Part shown: one piece after another, positions 37,278-48,168 of the stretch
How the letters are laid out: each line of letters starts with the position of its first letter
Numbering within the stretch: position 1 is the stretch's first letter
DNA from: an uncultured Caulobacter sp.
GTDB lineage: Bacteria > Pseudomonadota > Alphaproteobacteria > Caulobacterales > Caulobacteraceae
NCBI RefSeq assembly: GCF_947036865.1
Contig: NZ_CAMQSF010000003.1
Location: forward strand, 176,649 to 240,648
Length of the DNA: 64,000 nucleotides
Direction of reading: 5' to 3'
The notes under the pieces: model-generated
What the model saw: only the letters and a program-made list of their open reading frames with translations
What the model was told of the DNA's origin: nothing
Databases searched by the model: none
Made by a program: the position numbers and the translations under genes

Positions 37278-37735
37278 CAGTAGAATCTCGGGGCAGGGCG
37301 CTCGGCCAAAGATTGTGGAGCGGCCTGCGCTCGCGACGTCAGTAGCGATGAGGTATAGATTCTCAACTTTCAATAGTTATTTCGCGATAACCTCTATTTT
37401 TCGGCCTTTCTCCTGCGATCCCGCCGATAAGCGTGCAGGTGATCGTGTAAGAACAATAATTTTTGTTACATTCAGCGCGAGGCGAGCGTCGAGTTGCTCG
37501 GCGTCCTCGGCGGACGCGTCCGGGCCGTCGGGGGCGCAACGGGCGCGCCGTGGTCGAAGGCGACGATCAGGCCTCCGGCGCCTCGGGCTCCGGATTCACG
37601 CCAGCGGCGCGCGTATTCGGATGGTTAGGGGGAAGCTCGGCGGCGGTTAGGCGAAGTCCTCGCGCTTCGGGTCAGGCCGCGCCGGACGCCTTGAAGAGCG
37701 GTGGCGCCGGATCGTCCCAGCGCCACCGTCGCTGA
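37278..37735. other. 458-bp gap with an A/T-rich centre
   Basis: Between the 116-residue membrane protein and the aminotransferase. The stretch 37345-37475 is much richer in A/T than the window average and contains an imperfect palindrome at 37447-37469. At 37700-37727 the arms GGTGGCGC and GCGCCACC form a hairpin just beyond the aminotransferase stop, a possible terminator. Open frames here on the plus strand are Arg/Ser-rich and unconvincing. Confidence 0.45.
37447..37469. promoter_or_regulatory. A/T-rich imperfect palindrome, possible operator
   Basis: Reads GTAAGAACAAT at one end and TTTTTGTTAC at the other; 9 of 11 positions pair when folded. It lies about 170 bases upstream of the minus-strand gene starting at 37277. 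No target gene can be assigned firmly. Confidence 0.3.
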
Positions 37736-38983
<1,248 letters not shown>

Positions 38984-39071
38984 TCAGGATTGGGGCGGTC
39001 TTTACGCTCCCGCTCGCCGCGGCGCAACGCGGGTCGGCGACATTCGAACGGTCCGTCGGCGGAGGGGGCGT

Positions 39072-39743
39072 TCAGGCCTGGTTGGCGGCCAGGGTCTTCA
39101 CCGGTCCCTGGCCGAACAGCATCGGCGCGACCAGCTCCCACAGGCGAGAGATCTCCTCGGCGGCCGCCGAGCCCGGCTCCCACTCGCACACCGAGCGGCC
39201 GTGGGCGATCGACTGCTGGAAGGCGGCGCGGGCGCGCAGGCCGATCGGGGCCAGGGGCATGCCAGTGAACCGCAGGGCCTCGGCGGCCTTGATCACCGCC
39301 GGCGGTTCGACGCCATTGCGGCGCGGCGGGGCTTGGCTCAGCACGATCACGCCCCTCTTGCCCAGCCGCCGAACGGCCTCGGCCGACCGCACCACCGAGG
39401 CGATGTCGAGAAAGGTCGGGCGGCAGACCAGCACGCAGAGATCGGCACAGTTGATCGCCTGCAGCACGTCCGTCTCCGGCGCGGCGGGGGTGTCGATCAC
39501 CAGGGCGTCGAAATTGTCGTGCTGGGCCGAAACCTGGGTCGAGAACAGCTTGCCGGCGTTGATTTCGGCCAGGACCGGACCGGCGCTGTTTCGCGCGCGC
39601 AGAGCGTCCGACGCCGAGCGCTGCGCGTCGAGATCGGCGAGCATGACCTTCAGGCCCGCCAGGTGCGCGGTGATCGCCAGATTGACCGCGAGCGTCGTCT
39701 TGCCGGCGCCGCCCTTGCGCGAGATCACAGCCAGGGTCTTCAC
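39072..39743 (-). CDS. Orphan ParA-family ATPase (223 aa)
   Basis: Deviant-Walker ATPase of the ParA/MinD/Soj group. GTG start; MKTLAVISRKGGAGKTTLAV has the KGGxGKT P-loop (residues 10-16), 'VMLADLDAQRSASDALRARN' the A' region, and ALVIDTPAAPETDVLQAI the Walker B. No ParB-like partner lies beside it, and the chromosomal parAB locus of Caulobacter is elsewhere, so this is an orphan, perhaps positioning some other cargo. Between the aminotransferase and the divergent VTT protein. Confidence 0.85.
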   Translation of the reverse strand: MKTLAVISRKGGAGKTTLAVNLAITAHLAGLKVMLADLDAQRSASDALRARNSAGPVLAEINAGKLFSTQVSAQHDNFDALVIDTPAAPETDVLQAINCADLCVLVCRPTFLDIASVVRSAEAVRRLGKRGVIVLSQAPPRRNGVEPPAVIKAAEALRFTGMPLAPIGLRARAAFQQSIAHGRSVCEWEPGSAAAEEISRLWELVAPMLFGQGPVKTLAANQA

Positions 39744-39966
39744 GATCTAACTCCCCACCAGGCCAGGGCTCGTTGTCCTCGGGGCCTGTGGATAAGTAAC
39801 GCTGTCTTGTGAAGATCACGCAACCGAAATGTCGTGGCGGGCGAATCATGTCGTGCCCAAATCGCGTTCGCGGGCCTTGCCCCAAAAGCGCCCGGTTCGC
39901 GGCCTGTATCCGCCGGCGGACAGCGGCGCGGCTTGACCCTGGCCGACGCTTGCGCGAGGAGGGCCC

Positions 39967-40686
39967 GTGATCCGCCGCATCATCGATTTCCTCACGAACA
40001 TGGACGCCCGCGCCTGGCGCACGGTGGCCGTCTCGTTCGTGCTGTTCGGCGGGGTGGGACTGGTCTTCCTGTTCGGCGCGCAACTGCTGGGCGTGAACGG
40101 CGAGACGGCGGTCGAGCACTGGCTGGGCGCGGCGAGTGGGCCATGGGCCCTGCCGATGGCGGTGGTCGCGTTCGCGGTCATGGCGTTCCTTGGCGTGCCG
40201 CAGTTCGTGCTGATCGCCGCGGCGGTGGTCGCCTTCGGGCCGTGGGCCGGCTTCGCCTACAGCTGGATCGGCACGCTGGTCTCGTCCCTGGTCGGCTTCT
40301 GGCTGGGTCGGGCCTATGGCGCCAGGATCCTGCGCGACTTCGCCGGCGAGAGCGTCAACAAGTTCATGCGGATGATCGGCAAGAACGGCTTCATGGCCAG
40401 CCTGATCGTGCGCCTGGTGCCGTCGGCGCCGTTCATCGTCGTCAACATGGCCGGGGGCGTCACGCCGATGCGCGTCCGCGACTTCGTCGCCGGCACGGCC
40501 ATCGGCATCGTTCCGAAGATCGCCCTGACCGCCTTCGCCGGCAACTCGATCGTCCAGGCGCTGAAGGGCGGCGGCAAGCAGCACATTCTGATGATCGTGC
40601 TGGCCGTCGTGATCTGGCTGGCCATGGGTCTCTTCAGCCGCGCCTGGCTCAAGAGGCGCGAGGCGGCCGAGGCAGCGGAGGGCTAA
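39967..40686 (+). CDS. VTT/TVP38-type membrane protein (239 aa)
   Basis: Inner-membrane protein of the TVP38/TMEM64/DedA superfamily, involved in lipid scrambling in characterised members. GTG start. About six membrane helices; the signature 'FLGVPQFVLIAAAVVAFGPW' and 'LVGFWLGRAYGARILRDFAG' are typical, with 'LIVRLVPSAPFIVVNMAGGV' as the conserved re-entrant loop containing Arg and Pro. C-terminus is basic then Glu/Ala-rich. Divergent from the orphan ParA; a hairpin separates it from the convergent TetR gene. Confidence 0.85.
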   Translation: MIRRIIDFLTNMDARAWRTVAVSFVLFGGVGLVFLFGAQLLGVNGETAVEHWLGAASGPWALPMAVVAFAVMAFLGVPQFVLIAAAVVAFGPWAGFAYSWIGTLVSSLVGFWLGRAYGARILRDFAGESVNKFMRMIGKNGFMASLIVRLVPSAPFIVVNMAGGVTPMRVRDFVAGTAIGIVPKIALTAFAGNSIVQALKGGGKQHILMIVLAVVIWLAMGLFSRAWLKRREAAEAAEG

Positions 40687-40698
40687 GTCCCAAGCCCT

Positions 40699-40726
40699 TC
40701 CGATCCGCGCCTTTGAGCGGATCGGA
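40699..40726. terminator. Hairpin between convergent VTT and TetR genes
   Basis: Perfect 10-bp arms TCCGATCCGC (40699-40708) and GCGGATCGGA (40717-40726) with an 8-base loop; CCCTT and AAGGG flank it and extend the stem. There is no T-run, so termination strength is uncertain. Confidence 0.55.
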
Positions 40727-40741
40727 CGAAAGGGCTCGGTC

Positions 40742-41398
40742 TCATCGAGGAAGGCTTTCCGGGACAGGAAGCCTGGCCGCGGCGTAGGTCGCCTCGCGCC
40801 AGGCCCGGACGATTTCGCCGAACCAGCGGGTCCGGGTCGCGTCGTCCATGCCGTCGGTCTCCTCGAGCCCCGCCGCCCAGGCCTCGATCACGAACGGCAT
40901 GAAGGTGCGGGCGGCGTGTTTGCAAGTCGCCCGTTGCGCGTCCGAGGCGTTCGCGGGGGCGGCGACGAACGGCTCGATAAGCTGGGTCAGCAGGCGCTCC
41001 AGCGCCTCGCGCCAGACGACCGCTTCGGGCGCGCCGCGCGCGTCGCGGAGCAGCAGCAAGGTCAGCTTGGGATTGGCGCGCGACATCGTCACCAGCCGCG
41101 CGATGCTCGAACCATAGCCGCCCCAGGGACGTCCGGCCTCGGCCTCGATGCGGGCCAGCATGTCGCCGAACAGCGCGTCGAGCAGGCTCTGGCGCGAGGG
41201 ATAGAGCCGATAGATCAGGATCTTGGCCACCCCCAGACGGTCGGCGACGTCCTGCATGGTGGCGGCCTGCAGACCCTTCTCCGCGAACACCTCGACGGCC
41301 GCCTCCAGCACCGCGACGCCGCGCGCGGCCTTGTCCACGCGGGGCTTGGGCTGGCCGGGGCGGCCTCGGGGCGCGGGGGCTTTCGCGGGCGTGTTCAT
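40742..41398 (-). CDS. TetR-family transcriptional regulator (218 aa)
   Basis: Repressor-type regulator. After a basic Pro-rich leader (APRGRPGQPKPRVDK), the TetR helix-turn-helix is 'VLEAAVEVFAEKGLQAATMQ' with 'VADRLGVAKILIYRLYPSRQ' (about residues 28-68). The C-terminal ligand domain is divergent, as usual. It is divergently transcribed from an alkylsulfatase with only 50 bases between the starts, and a 16-base palindrome in that gap (41415-41430) is the probable operator; it likely represses both genes. Confidence 0.9.
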   Translation of the reverse strand: MNTPAKAPAPRGRPGQPKPRVDKAARGVAVLEAAVEVFAEKGLQAATMQDVADRLGVAKILIYRLYPSRQSLLDALFGDMLARIEAEAGRPWGGYGSSIARLVTMSRANPKLTLLLLRDARGAPEAVVWREALERLLTQLIEPFVAAPANASDAQRATCKHAARTFMPFVIEAWAAGLEETDGMDDATRTRWFGEIVRAWREATYAAARLPVPESLPR

Positions 41399-41414
41399 CG
41401 GTGCTATGTAGAAT

Positions 41415-41430
41415 GAAACTCTAAAGTTTC
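41415..41430. promoter_or_regulatory. Probable TetR operator
   Basis: Palindrome GAAACTCTAAAGTTTC: perfect 6-base arms around a 4-base centre, in the 50-base gap between the divergent TetR regulator and the alkylsulfatase. It is the only A/T-rich palindrome there. Confidence 0.65.
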
Positions 41431-41448
41431 AAATAAAGGGGGAGCGGC

Positions 41449-43404
41449 ATGCGGACGGGGATGTTGTTGACGAGCGCGCTGGCGGCTTTGGCGCTGGCGT
41501 CGGGCGCCCGCGCGGGCGAGCCGGCCAGCGCGATCACCATCGACAAGCAGAAGGCCGTGGCCGCCAGCCTGCCGATGGCCGATCGCCAGGACTTCGACTT
41601 CGCCGAGCAGGGCTTCCTGGGCACGCGGGCCGATCCGCTGATCAAGCGCGAGGACGGCCAGCCGGCCTGGAACCTGGCGGCCTACGACTTTCTGAAAGGG
41701 CCGGCCCCGGCGACCGCCAATCCTAGCCTCTGGCGCCAGGCGCAGCTGCTCTCCAAGCATGGACTCTTCAAGGTGTCGGACCGTGTCTATCAGGTGCGCG
41801 GCTTCGACATCTCCAACATCACCTTCGTGCGGGGCGACACCGGCTGGATCATCATCGATCCGCTGACCATGAAGGAGACCGCGCGCGCGGCGCTGGATCT
41901 GGTCGACCAGAAGCTGGGCAAGCTGCCGGTCAAGGCGGTGATCTACACCCACAGCCACAGCGACCATTTCGGCGGCGTGCGCGGCGTGGTCGACGAGGCC
42001 GACGTCAAGGCCGGCAAGGTCGCCATCGTCGCGCCCGAGGGCTTCATGAAGGAGGTCGCGGCCGAGAACATCCTGGCCGGCAACGCCATGAGCCGGCGGG
42101 CGCAATACCAGTTCGGCATCATGCTGCCGACGGGACCCCAGGGACAGATCACCTCCGGCATAGGCCAGGCGATCGCCAAGGGCTCGATCACCCTGATTCC
42201 GCCCACCGTCACCGTCGACCACACCGGCCAGGAGCTGACGCTGGACGGCGTCAAGATCCGCTTCCAGTACACGCCCTCGACCGAGGCGCCGGCCGAGATG
42301 AACCTCTATTTCCCGGACCTGCGCATCCTGGACATGGCCGAAAACGCCAATGTCTCGATGCACAACATCCTGACCCCGCGCGGAGCGCTGGTGCGCGACA
42401 GCAAGGCCTGGGCCGACGACCTGACGGAGTCCCTGCGCCTGTTCGGCGACGTCTCCGACACCATGATCACCAGCCATGGCTGGCCGCGTTTCGGCGGCGC
42501 GGTGGTCAAGGATTTCCTGGCCGATCACCGCGACGCCTACAAGTATCTGCACGACCAGACGGTGCGGCTGATGAATCTGGGCCTGACCGGCGACGAGATC
42601 GCCGCCCGGATCGAGCTGCCGCCGGCCCTGGCCAAGGACTGGTTCAATCGCGGTTATTACGGCTCGATGAGCTTCAACAGCCGCGCGGTCTATCAGCGCT
42701 ACATGGGCTGGTACGACGCCAATCCGGCCCACCTTGCGCCCGCGCCGCCGGCCGACGCCGGCAAGCGCTATGTCGAGGCGATGGGCGGCGCGGCCAAGGT
42801 CAAGGCCCTGGCCAAGGCGGCGGCGGACAAGGGCGACTATGCCTGGGCCGCGACCCTGCTGAACCACGCGGTCATGGCCGACGCTGATGACAAGGAAGCC
42901 AAGACGCTGCTGGCCTCGGCCTATGACCAGATGGGCTACCAGAGCGAGAACAGCCTGTGGCGCAACATCTACCTGACCGGGGCGGACGAGCTGCGCGGCG
43001 GGGTGCGCAAGCTGCCGGCCTCGCTGACGCCGCTGGACATGATCGCGGCCCTGGACAGCGCGATGATCTTCGACGTGCTGTCGGTGCGGCTGAATCCGGA
43101 CAAGGCCAAGGACGCGCGCCTGCGGATCGTCTTCGTCTTCCCGGATCGCAACGAGCGCTTCCTGGTCGAGGTCCGCAACGGCGTCCTGGTGGCCCAGCCC
43201 TCGCAAGGCGGGGAGCAGGCCGACGCGACCCTGACCGTCGCCCGGCCGCTGTTCCTGGAGTCGCTGTTCCAGGGCAAGTCGCTGGTCCCCAAGATCCTGA
43301 TCGGCGAGGTCAAGTTGGAGGGCGATCGCGCGGCCTTGGGCCGGATGACGGGTTGGTTTGACACCTTCCCGACCGACTTCCCGATCGTGACTCGCCCTCA
43401 ATAG
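41449..43404 (+). CDS. Exported alkyl sulfatase, SdsA/BDS1-like metallo-beta-lactamase fold (651 aa)
   Basis: Periplasmic zinc enzyme predicted to hydrolyse alkyl sulfate esters such as SDS. Signal peptide (MRTGMLLTSALAALALASGA, then RAG). The metal motif is YTHSHSDHFGGVRG (His168, His170, Asp172, His173); 'MAENANVSMHNILTPRGALV' is a family block with Glu and Asn. The alkylsulfatase dimerisation domain (about 385-520) and the SCP2-like C-terminal domain (about 535-650, 'LTVARPLFLESLFQGKSLV') complete the type III sulfatase layout. Regulated, probably, by the divergent TetR protein. Confidence 0.93.
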   Translation: MRTGMLLTSALAALALASGARAGEPASAITIDKQKAVAASLPMADRQDFDFAEQGFLGTRADPLIKREDGQPAWNLAAYDFLKGPAPATANPSLWRQAQLLSKHGLFKVSDRVYQVRGFDISNITFVRGDTGWIIIDPLTMKETARAALDLVDQKLGKLPVKAVIYTHSHSDHFGGVRGVVDEADVKAGKVAIVAPEGFMKEVAAENILAGNAMSRRAQYQFGIMLPTGPQGQITSGIGQAIAKGSITLIPPTVTVDHTGQELTLDGVKIRFQYTPSTEAPAEMNLYFPDLRILDMAENANVSMHNILTPRGALVRDSKAWADDLTESLRLFGDVSDTMITSHGWPRFGGAVVKDFLADHRDAYKYLHDQTVRLMNLGLTGDEIAARIELPPALAKDWFNRGYYGSMSFNSRAVYQRYMGWYDANPAHLAPAPPADAGKRYVEAMGGAAKVKALAKAAADKGDYAWAATLLNHAVMADADDKEAKTLLASAYDQMGYQSENSLWRNIYLTGADELRGGVRKLPASLTPLDMIAALDSAMIFDVLSVRLNPDKAKDARLRIVFVFPDRNERFLVEVRNGVLVAQPSQGGEQADATLTVARPLFLESLFQGKSLVPKILIGEVKLEGDRAALGRMTGWFDTFPTDFPIVTRPQ

Positions 43405-43424
43405 CGGTGAAATGGGGGAAATCA

Positions 43425-43458
43425 TGCGCCGGCCGCGACGAATTCGACGGCCGGCGCA
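43425..43458 (+). terminator. Long hairpin after the alkylsulfatase gene
   Basis: Perfect 11-bp arms, TGCGCCGGCCG (43425-43435) and CGGCCGGCGCA (43448-43458), with a 12-base loop, followed by AATTGCTTG. Likely transcript end, although the T-run is poor. Confidence 0.6.
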
Positions 43459-43500
43459 AATTGCTTGCCCGATTCCGGGCGTCTGTGTAGAAGTTCCGGC

Positions 43501-43557
43501 ATGACCGTCGCGCGCGACCTGCTTCCGCTTCTGCTTACCAACCCCTGGGCGCTCTAG
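43501..43557 (+). CDS. leuA leader peptide (18 aa)
   Basis: Short frame MTVARDLLPLLLTNPWAL ending in TAG, 80 bases upstream of leuA. Six of 18 residues are Leu, five of them in the run LLPLLL, as expected of an attenuation leader that senses charged tRNA-Leu. The stop codon lies inside a small hairpin (CCCCT 43542-43546 with AGGGG 43556-43560). A second hairpin follows, CGGGCG (43578-43583) with CGCCCG (43602-43607). I see no T-run, so control may act on translation or by a factor-dependent stop rather than by an intrinsic terminator. Confidence 0.75.
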   Translation: MTVARDLLPLLLTNPWAL

Positions 43558-43637
43558 GGGCCGCGGATCGTCGTGGCCGGGCGCACAGGGGATGAACCCG
43601 CCGCCCGCACGCAGACACCCATTCGACGAGTATTCCG
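43558..43637 (+). promoter_or_regulatory. leuA leader region after the leader peptide
   Basis: 80 bases between the leader stop and the leuA ATG, containing the 43578-43607 hairpin and several G- and C-runs that could pair differently depending on where a ribosome pauses in the Leu codons. No obvious strong Shine-Dalgarno precedes the leuA ATG. Confidence 0.5.
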
Positions 43638-45212
43638 ATGACCCCCGTAACCGCCGGCGCTTTCGACAAGCGCGACAACGTCGTGATCTTCGACACCACC
43701 ATGCGCGACGGCGAGCAGTCGCCCGGCGCGTCGATGTCGCTGGAAGAGAAGCTGGAGCTGGCCAAGATCCTCGAGGAGATGGGGGTCGACATCATCGAGG
43801 CCGGCTTCCCGATCGCCTCGAACGGTGACTTCGAGGCCGTCCGCGAAGTGGCCAAGATCGTCAAGAACTCGACCATCGCCGGCCTGTGCCGCGCCCACCA
43901 GGTCGACATCGACCGTTGCGCCGAGGCCCTGAAGCCGACCCAGCGCGGCCGCATACACGTGGTGATCGCCACCTCCGACCTGCACATGAAGCACAAGCTG
44001 CAGATGGAGCCGGATCAGGTCATCGACGTGATCGCCCGCTCGGTCGGCCACGCCCGCAACCTGCGCGACGACGTCGAATGGTCGGCCGAGGACGCTACCC
44101 GCAGCGACCGTCAGTTCCTGCGCCGCGCGGTCGAGACCGCGATCAAGGCCGGCGCCACGACGATCAACCTGCCCGACACCGTCGGCTACACCTATCCGTC
44201 GGAATACGCCGACCTGTTCAACTGGATGGTCAATAACGTCGAGGGCGCCGACAAAGTGATCTTCTCGACCCACTGCCACAACGACTTGGGCCTGGCCGTC
44301 GCCAACAGCCTGGCGGGCGTGCAGGGCGGCGCCCGTCAGGTCGAGTGCGCCGTCAACGGCCTGGGCGAGCGCGCCGGCAACGCCGCGCTGGAAGAGATCG
44401 TCATGGCGCTGAAGGTGCGCGGCGACCGTCTGCCTTTCCAGACCGGCATCGACACCACCCACATCACCCGCGCCAGCCGCTACGTCTCGGCCATCACCGG
44501 CTTCCCGGTGCAGTACAATAAGGCCATCGTCGGCAAGAACGCCTTCGCGCACGAGAGCGGCATCCACCAGGACGGCATGCTCAAGAACCGCGAGACCTAC
44601 GAGATCATGACGCCGGAGTCGGTGGGCCAGGCCCCGTCGAGCCTGGTCATGGGCAAGCACTCGGGCAGCCACGCCTTCCGCGCCAAGCTGAAGGACCTGG
44701 GCTACGAGCTGGGCGAGAACGCGCTGAAGGAAGCCTTCGGCCGCTTCAAGGACCTCGCCGACCGCAAGAAGCACGTCTATGACGACGACATCATCGCCCT
44801 GGTCGACGACGCCCTGGCGCGCGGTTCGGAGAAGATCCGCGTCTCGCACCTGCGCGTGGTGGCCGGCACCGAGGGCCAGTCGGCCGAGCTGACGCTCGAC
44901 GTCGATGGGGTCTCGAGCACGGCCGAAGCGACCGGCGATGGTCCGGTCGACGCGGTGTTCAACGCCATCCACAAGATCGTGCCGCACGGCGCGGCCCTGC
45001 GTCTGTTCCAGGTGCACGCGGTGACCGAAGGCACCGACGCCCAGGCCCAGGTCTCGGTGCGTCTGGAAGAGGACGGCCGCATCGCCACCGGCGCGGCCGC
45101 CGACACCGACACGCTGACCGCCTCGGCCAAGGCCTATGTCAACGCGCTGAACAACCTCTTCGCCCGCAAGGAAAAGACCCGCCCCGAGGCGGCGATCGCC
45201 AGCGGGTTCTAG
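43638..45212 (+). CDS. leuA: 2-isopropylmalate synthase (524 aa)
   Basis: First committed enzyme of leucine synthesis, condensing acetyl-CoA with 2-ketoisovalerate. The TIM-barrel start VVIFDTTMRDGEQSPGASMS carries the metal Asp and catalytic Arg; 'IFSTHCHNDLGLAVANSLAG' has the HxH metal ligands; AHESGIHQDGMLKN is the flexible linker. The C-terminal LeuA dimer domain (about 395-515), which binds leucine for feedback inhibition, is present. So both feedback and leader-peptide control by leucine are expected. Confidence 0.96.
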   Translation: MTPVTAGAFDKRDNVVIFDTTMRDGEQSPGASMSLEEKLELAKILEEMGVDIIEAGFPIASNGDFEAVREVAKIVKNSTIAGLCRAHQVDIDRCAEALKPTQRGRIHVVIATSDLHMKHKLQMEPDQVIDVIARSVGHARNLRDDVEWSAEDATRSDRQFLRRAVETAIKAGATTINLPDTVGYTYPSEYADLFNWMVNNVEGADKVIFSTHCHNDLGLAVANSLAGVQGGARQVECAVNGLGERAGNAALEEIVMALKVRGDRLPFQTGIDTTHITRASRYVSAITGFPVQYNKAIVGKNAFAHESGIHQDGMLKNRETYEIMTPESVGQAPSSLVMGKHSGSHAFRAKLKDLGYELGENALKEAFGRFKDLADRKKHVYDDDIIALVDDALARGSEKIRVSHLRVVAGTEGQSAELTLDVDGVSSTAEATGDGPVDAVFNAIHKIVPHGAALRLFQVHAVTEGTDAQAQVSVRLEEDGRIATGAAADTDTLTASAKAYVNALNNLFARKEKTRPEAAIASGF

Positions 45213-45682
45213 GCCGCTCGACGATTGCCGAAGGGCCGCGTCGCCAGGATCTCGGCTCCCAGGTGCGCCTGGGGCTGAACGTCCAGGCCCAGCGCCCGCA
45301 AGCTGTCGGCCAGCGCCCTGCGATCAGTCTCGTCCAGTAGGGCGCTCGCGTCGGCGACCAGGGTCCCGCCGGGGCGCAGCATGGCGTAGGTCGCGGCGAT
45401 TACGGCGCGGGCGTCGGGCAGAGTGGGGCAGTCCAGCACCAGCAGCACGTCGCTGCGCTCGTCGGCCGCCCCGCAGGTGGCCCGGCGCGCGGCCTCGACG
45501 CGCTGGTAGCCCTTGCGCCACAGCTGGCACATGGCTTCGCCCGCGCCAGGTCCGGCGACGGCCACGAAGCTAAGCGGGGTGGCCTCGGCGAGGTCCAGCA
45601 TGCGGTCCAGGGCGGGATTGATCCCCTCGGTGGGCACGCCCAGCAGGAACTGGGCGGCCTGACGAAGCGGGTGGGGCGACAT
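45209..45682 (-). CDS. Methyltransferase-like protein lacking a clear SAM motif (157 aa)
   Basis: Not assigned to a named family. The order of segments, 'LSFVAVAGPGAGEAMCQLWR', 'VLLVLDCPTLPDARAVIAA' and 'YAMLRPGGTLVADASALLDE', looks like the core strands of a class I methyltransferase, the last resembling the usual 'LKPGG.LV' strand. The Gly-rich loop is AGPGAGEA rather than DxGxGxG, so SAM binding is doubtful. Stop overlaps the convergent leuA stop. Confidence 0.6.
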   Translation of the reverse strand: MSPHPLRQAAQFLLGVPTEGINPALDRMLDLAEATPLSFVAVAGPGAGEAMCQLWRKGYQRVEAARRATCGAADERSDVLLVLDCPTLPDARAVIAATYAMLRPGGTLVADASALLDETDRRALADSLRALGLDVQPQAHLGAEILATRPFGNRRAA

Positions 45683-45766
45683 GGTCGGTAAGCCTTCTTC
45701 CTACAGGTCCGCGAGACGGACCGACCCGGTGTTTTTGCGTCCAAGGCCCGCAAGGGCTCCATTCGG

Positions 45767-45791
45767 AAAAAGGCCCTTCCGTATAAGGGCC
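45767..45791 (-). terminator. Small minus-strand terminator-like hairpin
   Basis: On the minus strand GGCCCTT-ATACGG-AAGGGCC is followed by TTTTT. It lies about 85 bases upstream of the 45682 start, where no minus-strand gene is expected to end, so it may be an attenuator for that gene or stop antisense transcription from the DMT promoter region. Confidence 0.4.
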
Positions 45792-45859
45792 GCGTAAGGA
45801 ACAACAGGATGTTCGCCCAGGCCTGGTCGGGCGAGCATGGGGGCCTGAAGCGCTAAGCC

Positions 45860-46738
45860 ATGATCTGGATTCCCATCACCGTCGGCGCCGCCGCCCTGCA
45901 AGTGGCGCGCAACGCCGCCCAGCGTTCGATCATGGGCGGGGCCGGACCCTGGGGCGCGACCTTGGTGCGGTTTCTGTTCGGCCTACCGTTCGCCGCTGTC
46001 TTCGCCGGCGTGGCGTGGCTGGCGACGCCCGGCGCCGCGGCCCATCCGACGGCACCGTTCTGGCTGGCCTGCGCGGCCGGGGCGGGGCTGCAGATCGCCG
46101 CCACGGCCGCCTTGCTGACGGCCATGCATCGCTCGACCTTCGCGCTGGGCACGGCGATGCAGCAGAGCGGCTTGCCGTTCGCGCTCGTCTGGGGTGCGCT
46201 GTTCTTCGGCGACCACGTGGGGCCGATCACCTGGGCGGGGGGCCTGATCGCCTCGGCGGGACTGGCGGCGCTGACCTGGCCGCGCGGCGAGGTCGTTATG
46301 CGGCGGGGCGCGGTGCTGGCGGGCCTGGGCTCGGGCGCGGTGTTCGCGCTCAGCGCCAACTGTTTCCGGCAGGCGAGTCTGGCCTTCGATCCCGCCCATC
46401 CGGCCGCTTCGGCCCTGGTGACCGTGATGGTCGTGCAGGCGATCCAGACCGTCGGCCTGACGAGCTATCTGGCCTGGCGAAACCCGGCCGCGCTGAGGGC
46501 GGTGGTCGCCGCCTGGCGCCACTCCCTGGGCGCCGGCTTCTGCGGCGCGGCCGCCTCGGGCCTCTGGTTCACGGCCATGGCGCTGTCGCCCGTCGGGCCG
46601 GTGAGGGCGGTCGGGGTGGTCGAGATGCCGATCGCTGCCCTGGCCGGCCGCCGTCTGTTCCAGGAGCGATTGACGGCGCTCCAGGCCGTCGCGGGATTGA
46701 TAACGGCGGTCGGCGTGGTGATGGCCGCGCTCGGCTAG
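45860..46738 (+). CDS. DMT superfamily (EamA-like) transporter (292 aa)
   Basis: Inner-membrane transporter with ten predicted helices in two EamA-like halves. Start MIWIPITVGAAALQVARNAA; 'SGLPFALVWGALFFGDHVGP' and 'AVGVVEMPIAALAGRRLFQE' are the equivalent ends of the two halves, each with the typical small-residue helix and a charged turn. Substrate cannot be deduced. It stands alone upstream of the mre cluster. Confidence 0.8.
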   Translation: MIWIPITVGAAALQVARNAAQRSIMGGAGPWGATLVRFLFGLPFAAVFAGVAWLATPGAAAHPTAPFWLACAAGAGLQIAATAALLTAMHRSTFALGTAMQQSGLPFALVWGALFFGDHVGPITWAGGLIASAGLAALTWPRGEVVMRRGAVLAGLGSGAVFALSANCFRQASLAFDPAHPAASALVTVMVVQAIQTVGLTSYLAWRNPAALRAVVAAWRHSLGAGFCGAAASGLWFTAMALSPVGPVRAVGVVEMPIAALAGRRLFQERLTALQAVAGLITAVGVVMAALG

Positions 46739-48121
<1,383 letters not shown>

Positions 48122-48168
48122 TTTTAGAGTTCCGCTAGAGGCGCCGGGGGGCGCCAGGAGAACAGTTC

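Noticed and set aside
37315..37650. 111-codon plus-strand frame in the A/T-rich gap
   Set aside because: Arg/Ser-rich C-terminal part, no ribosome-binding site and no family; more likely non-coding.
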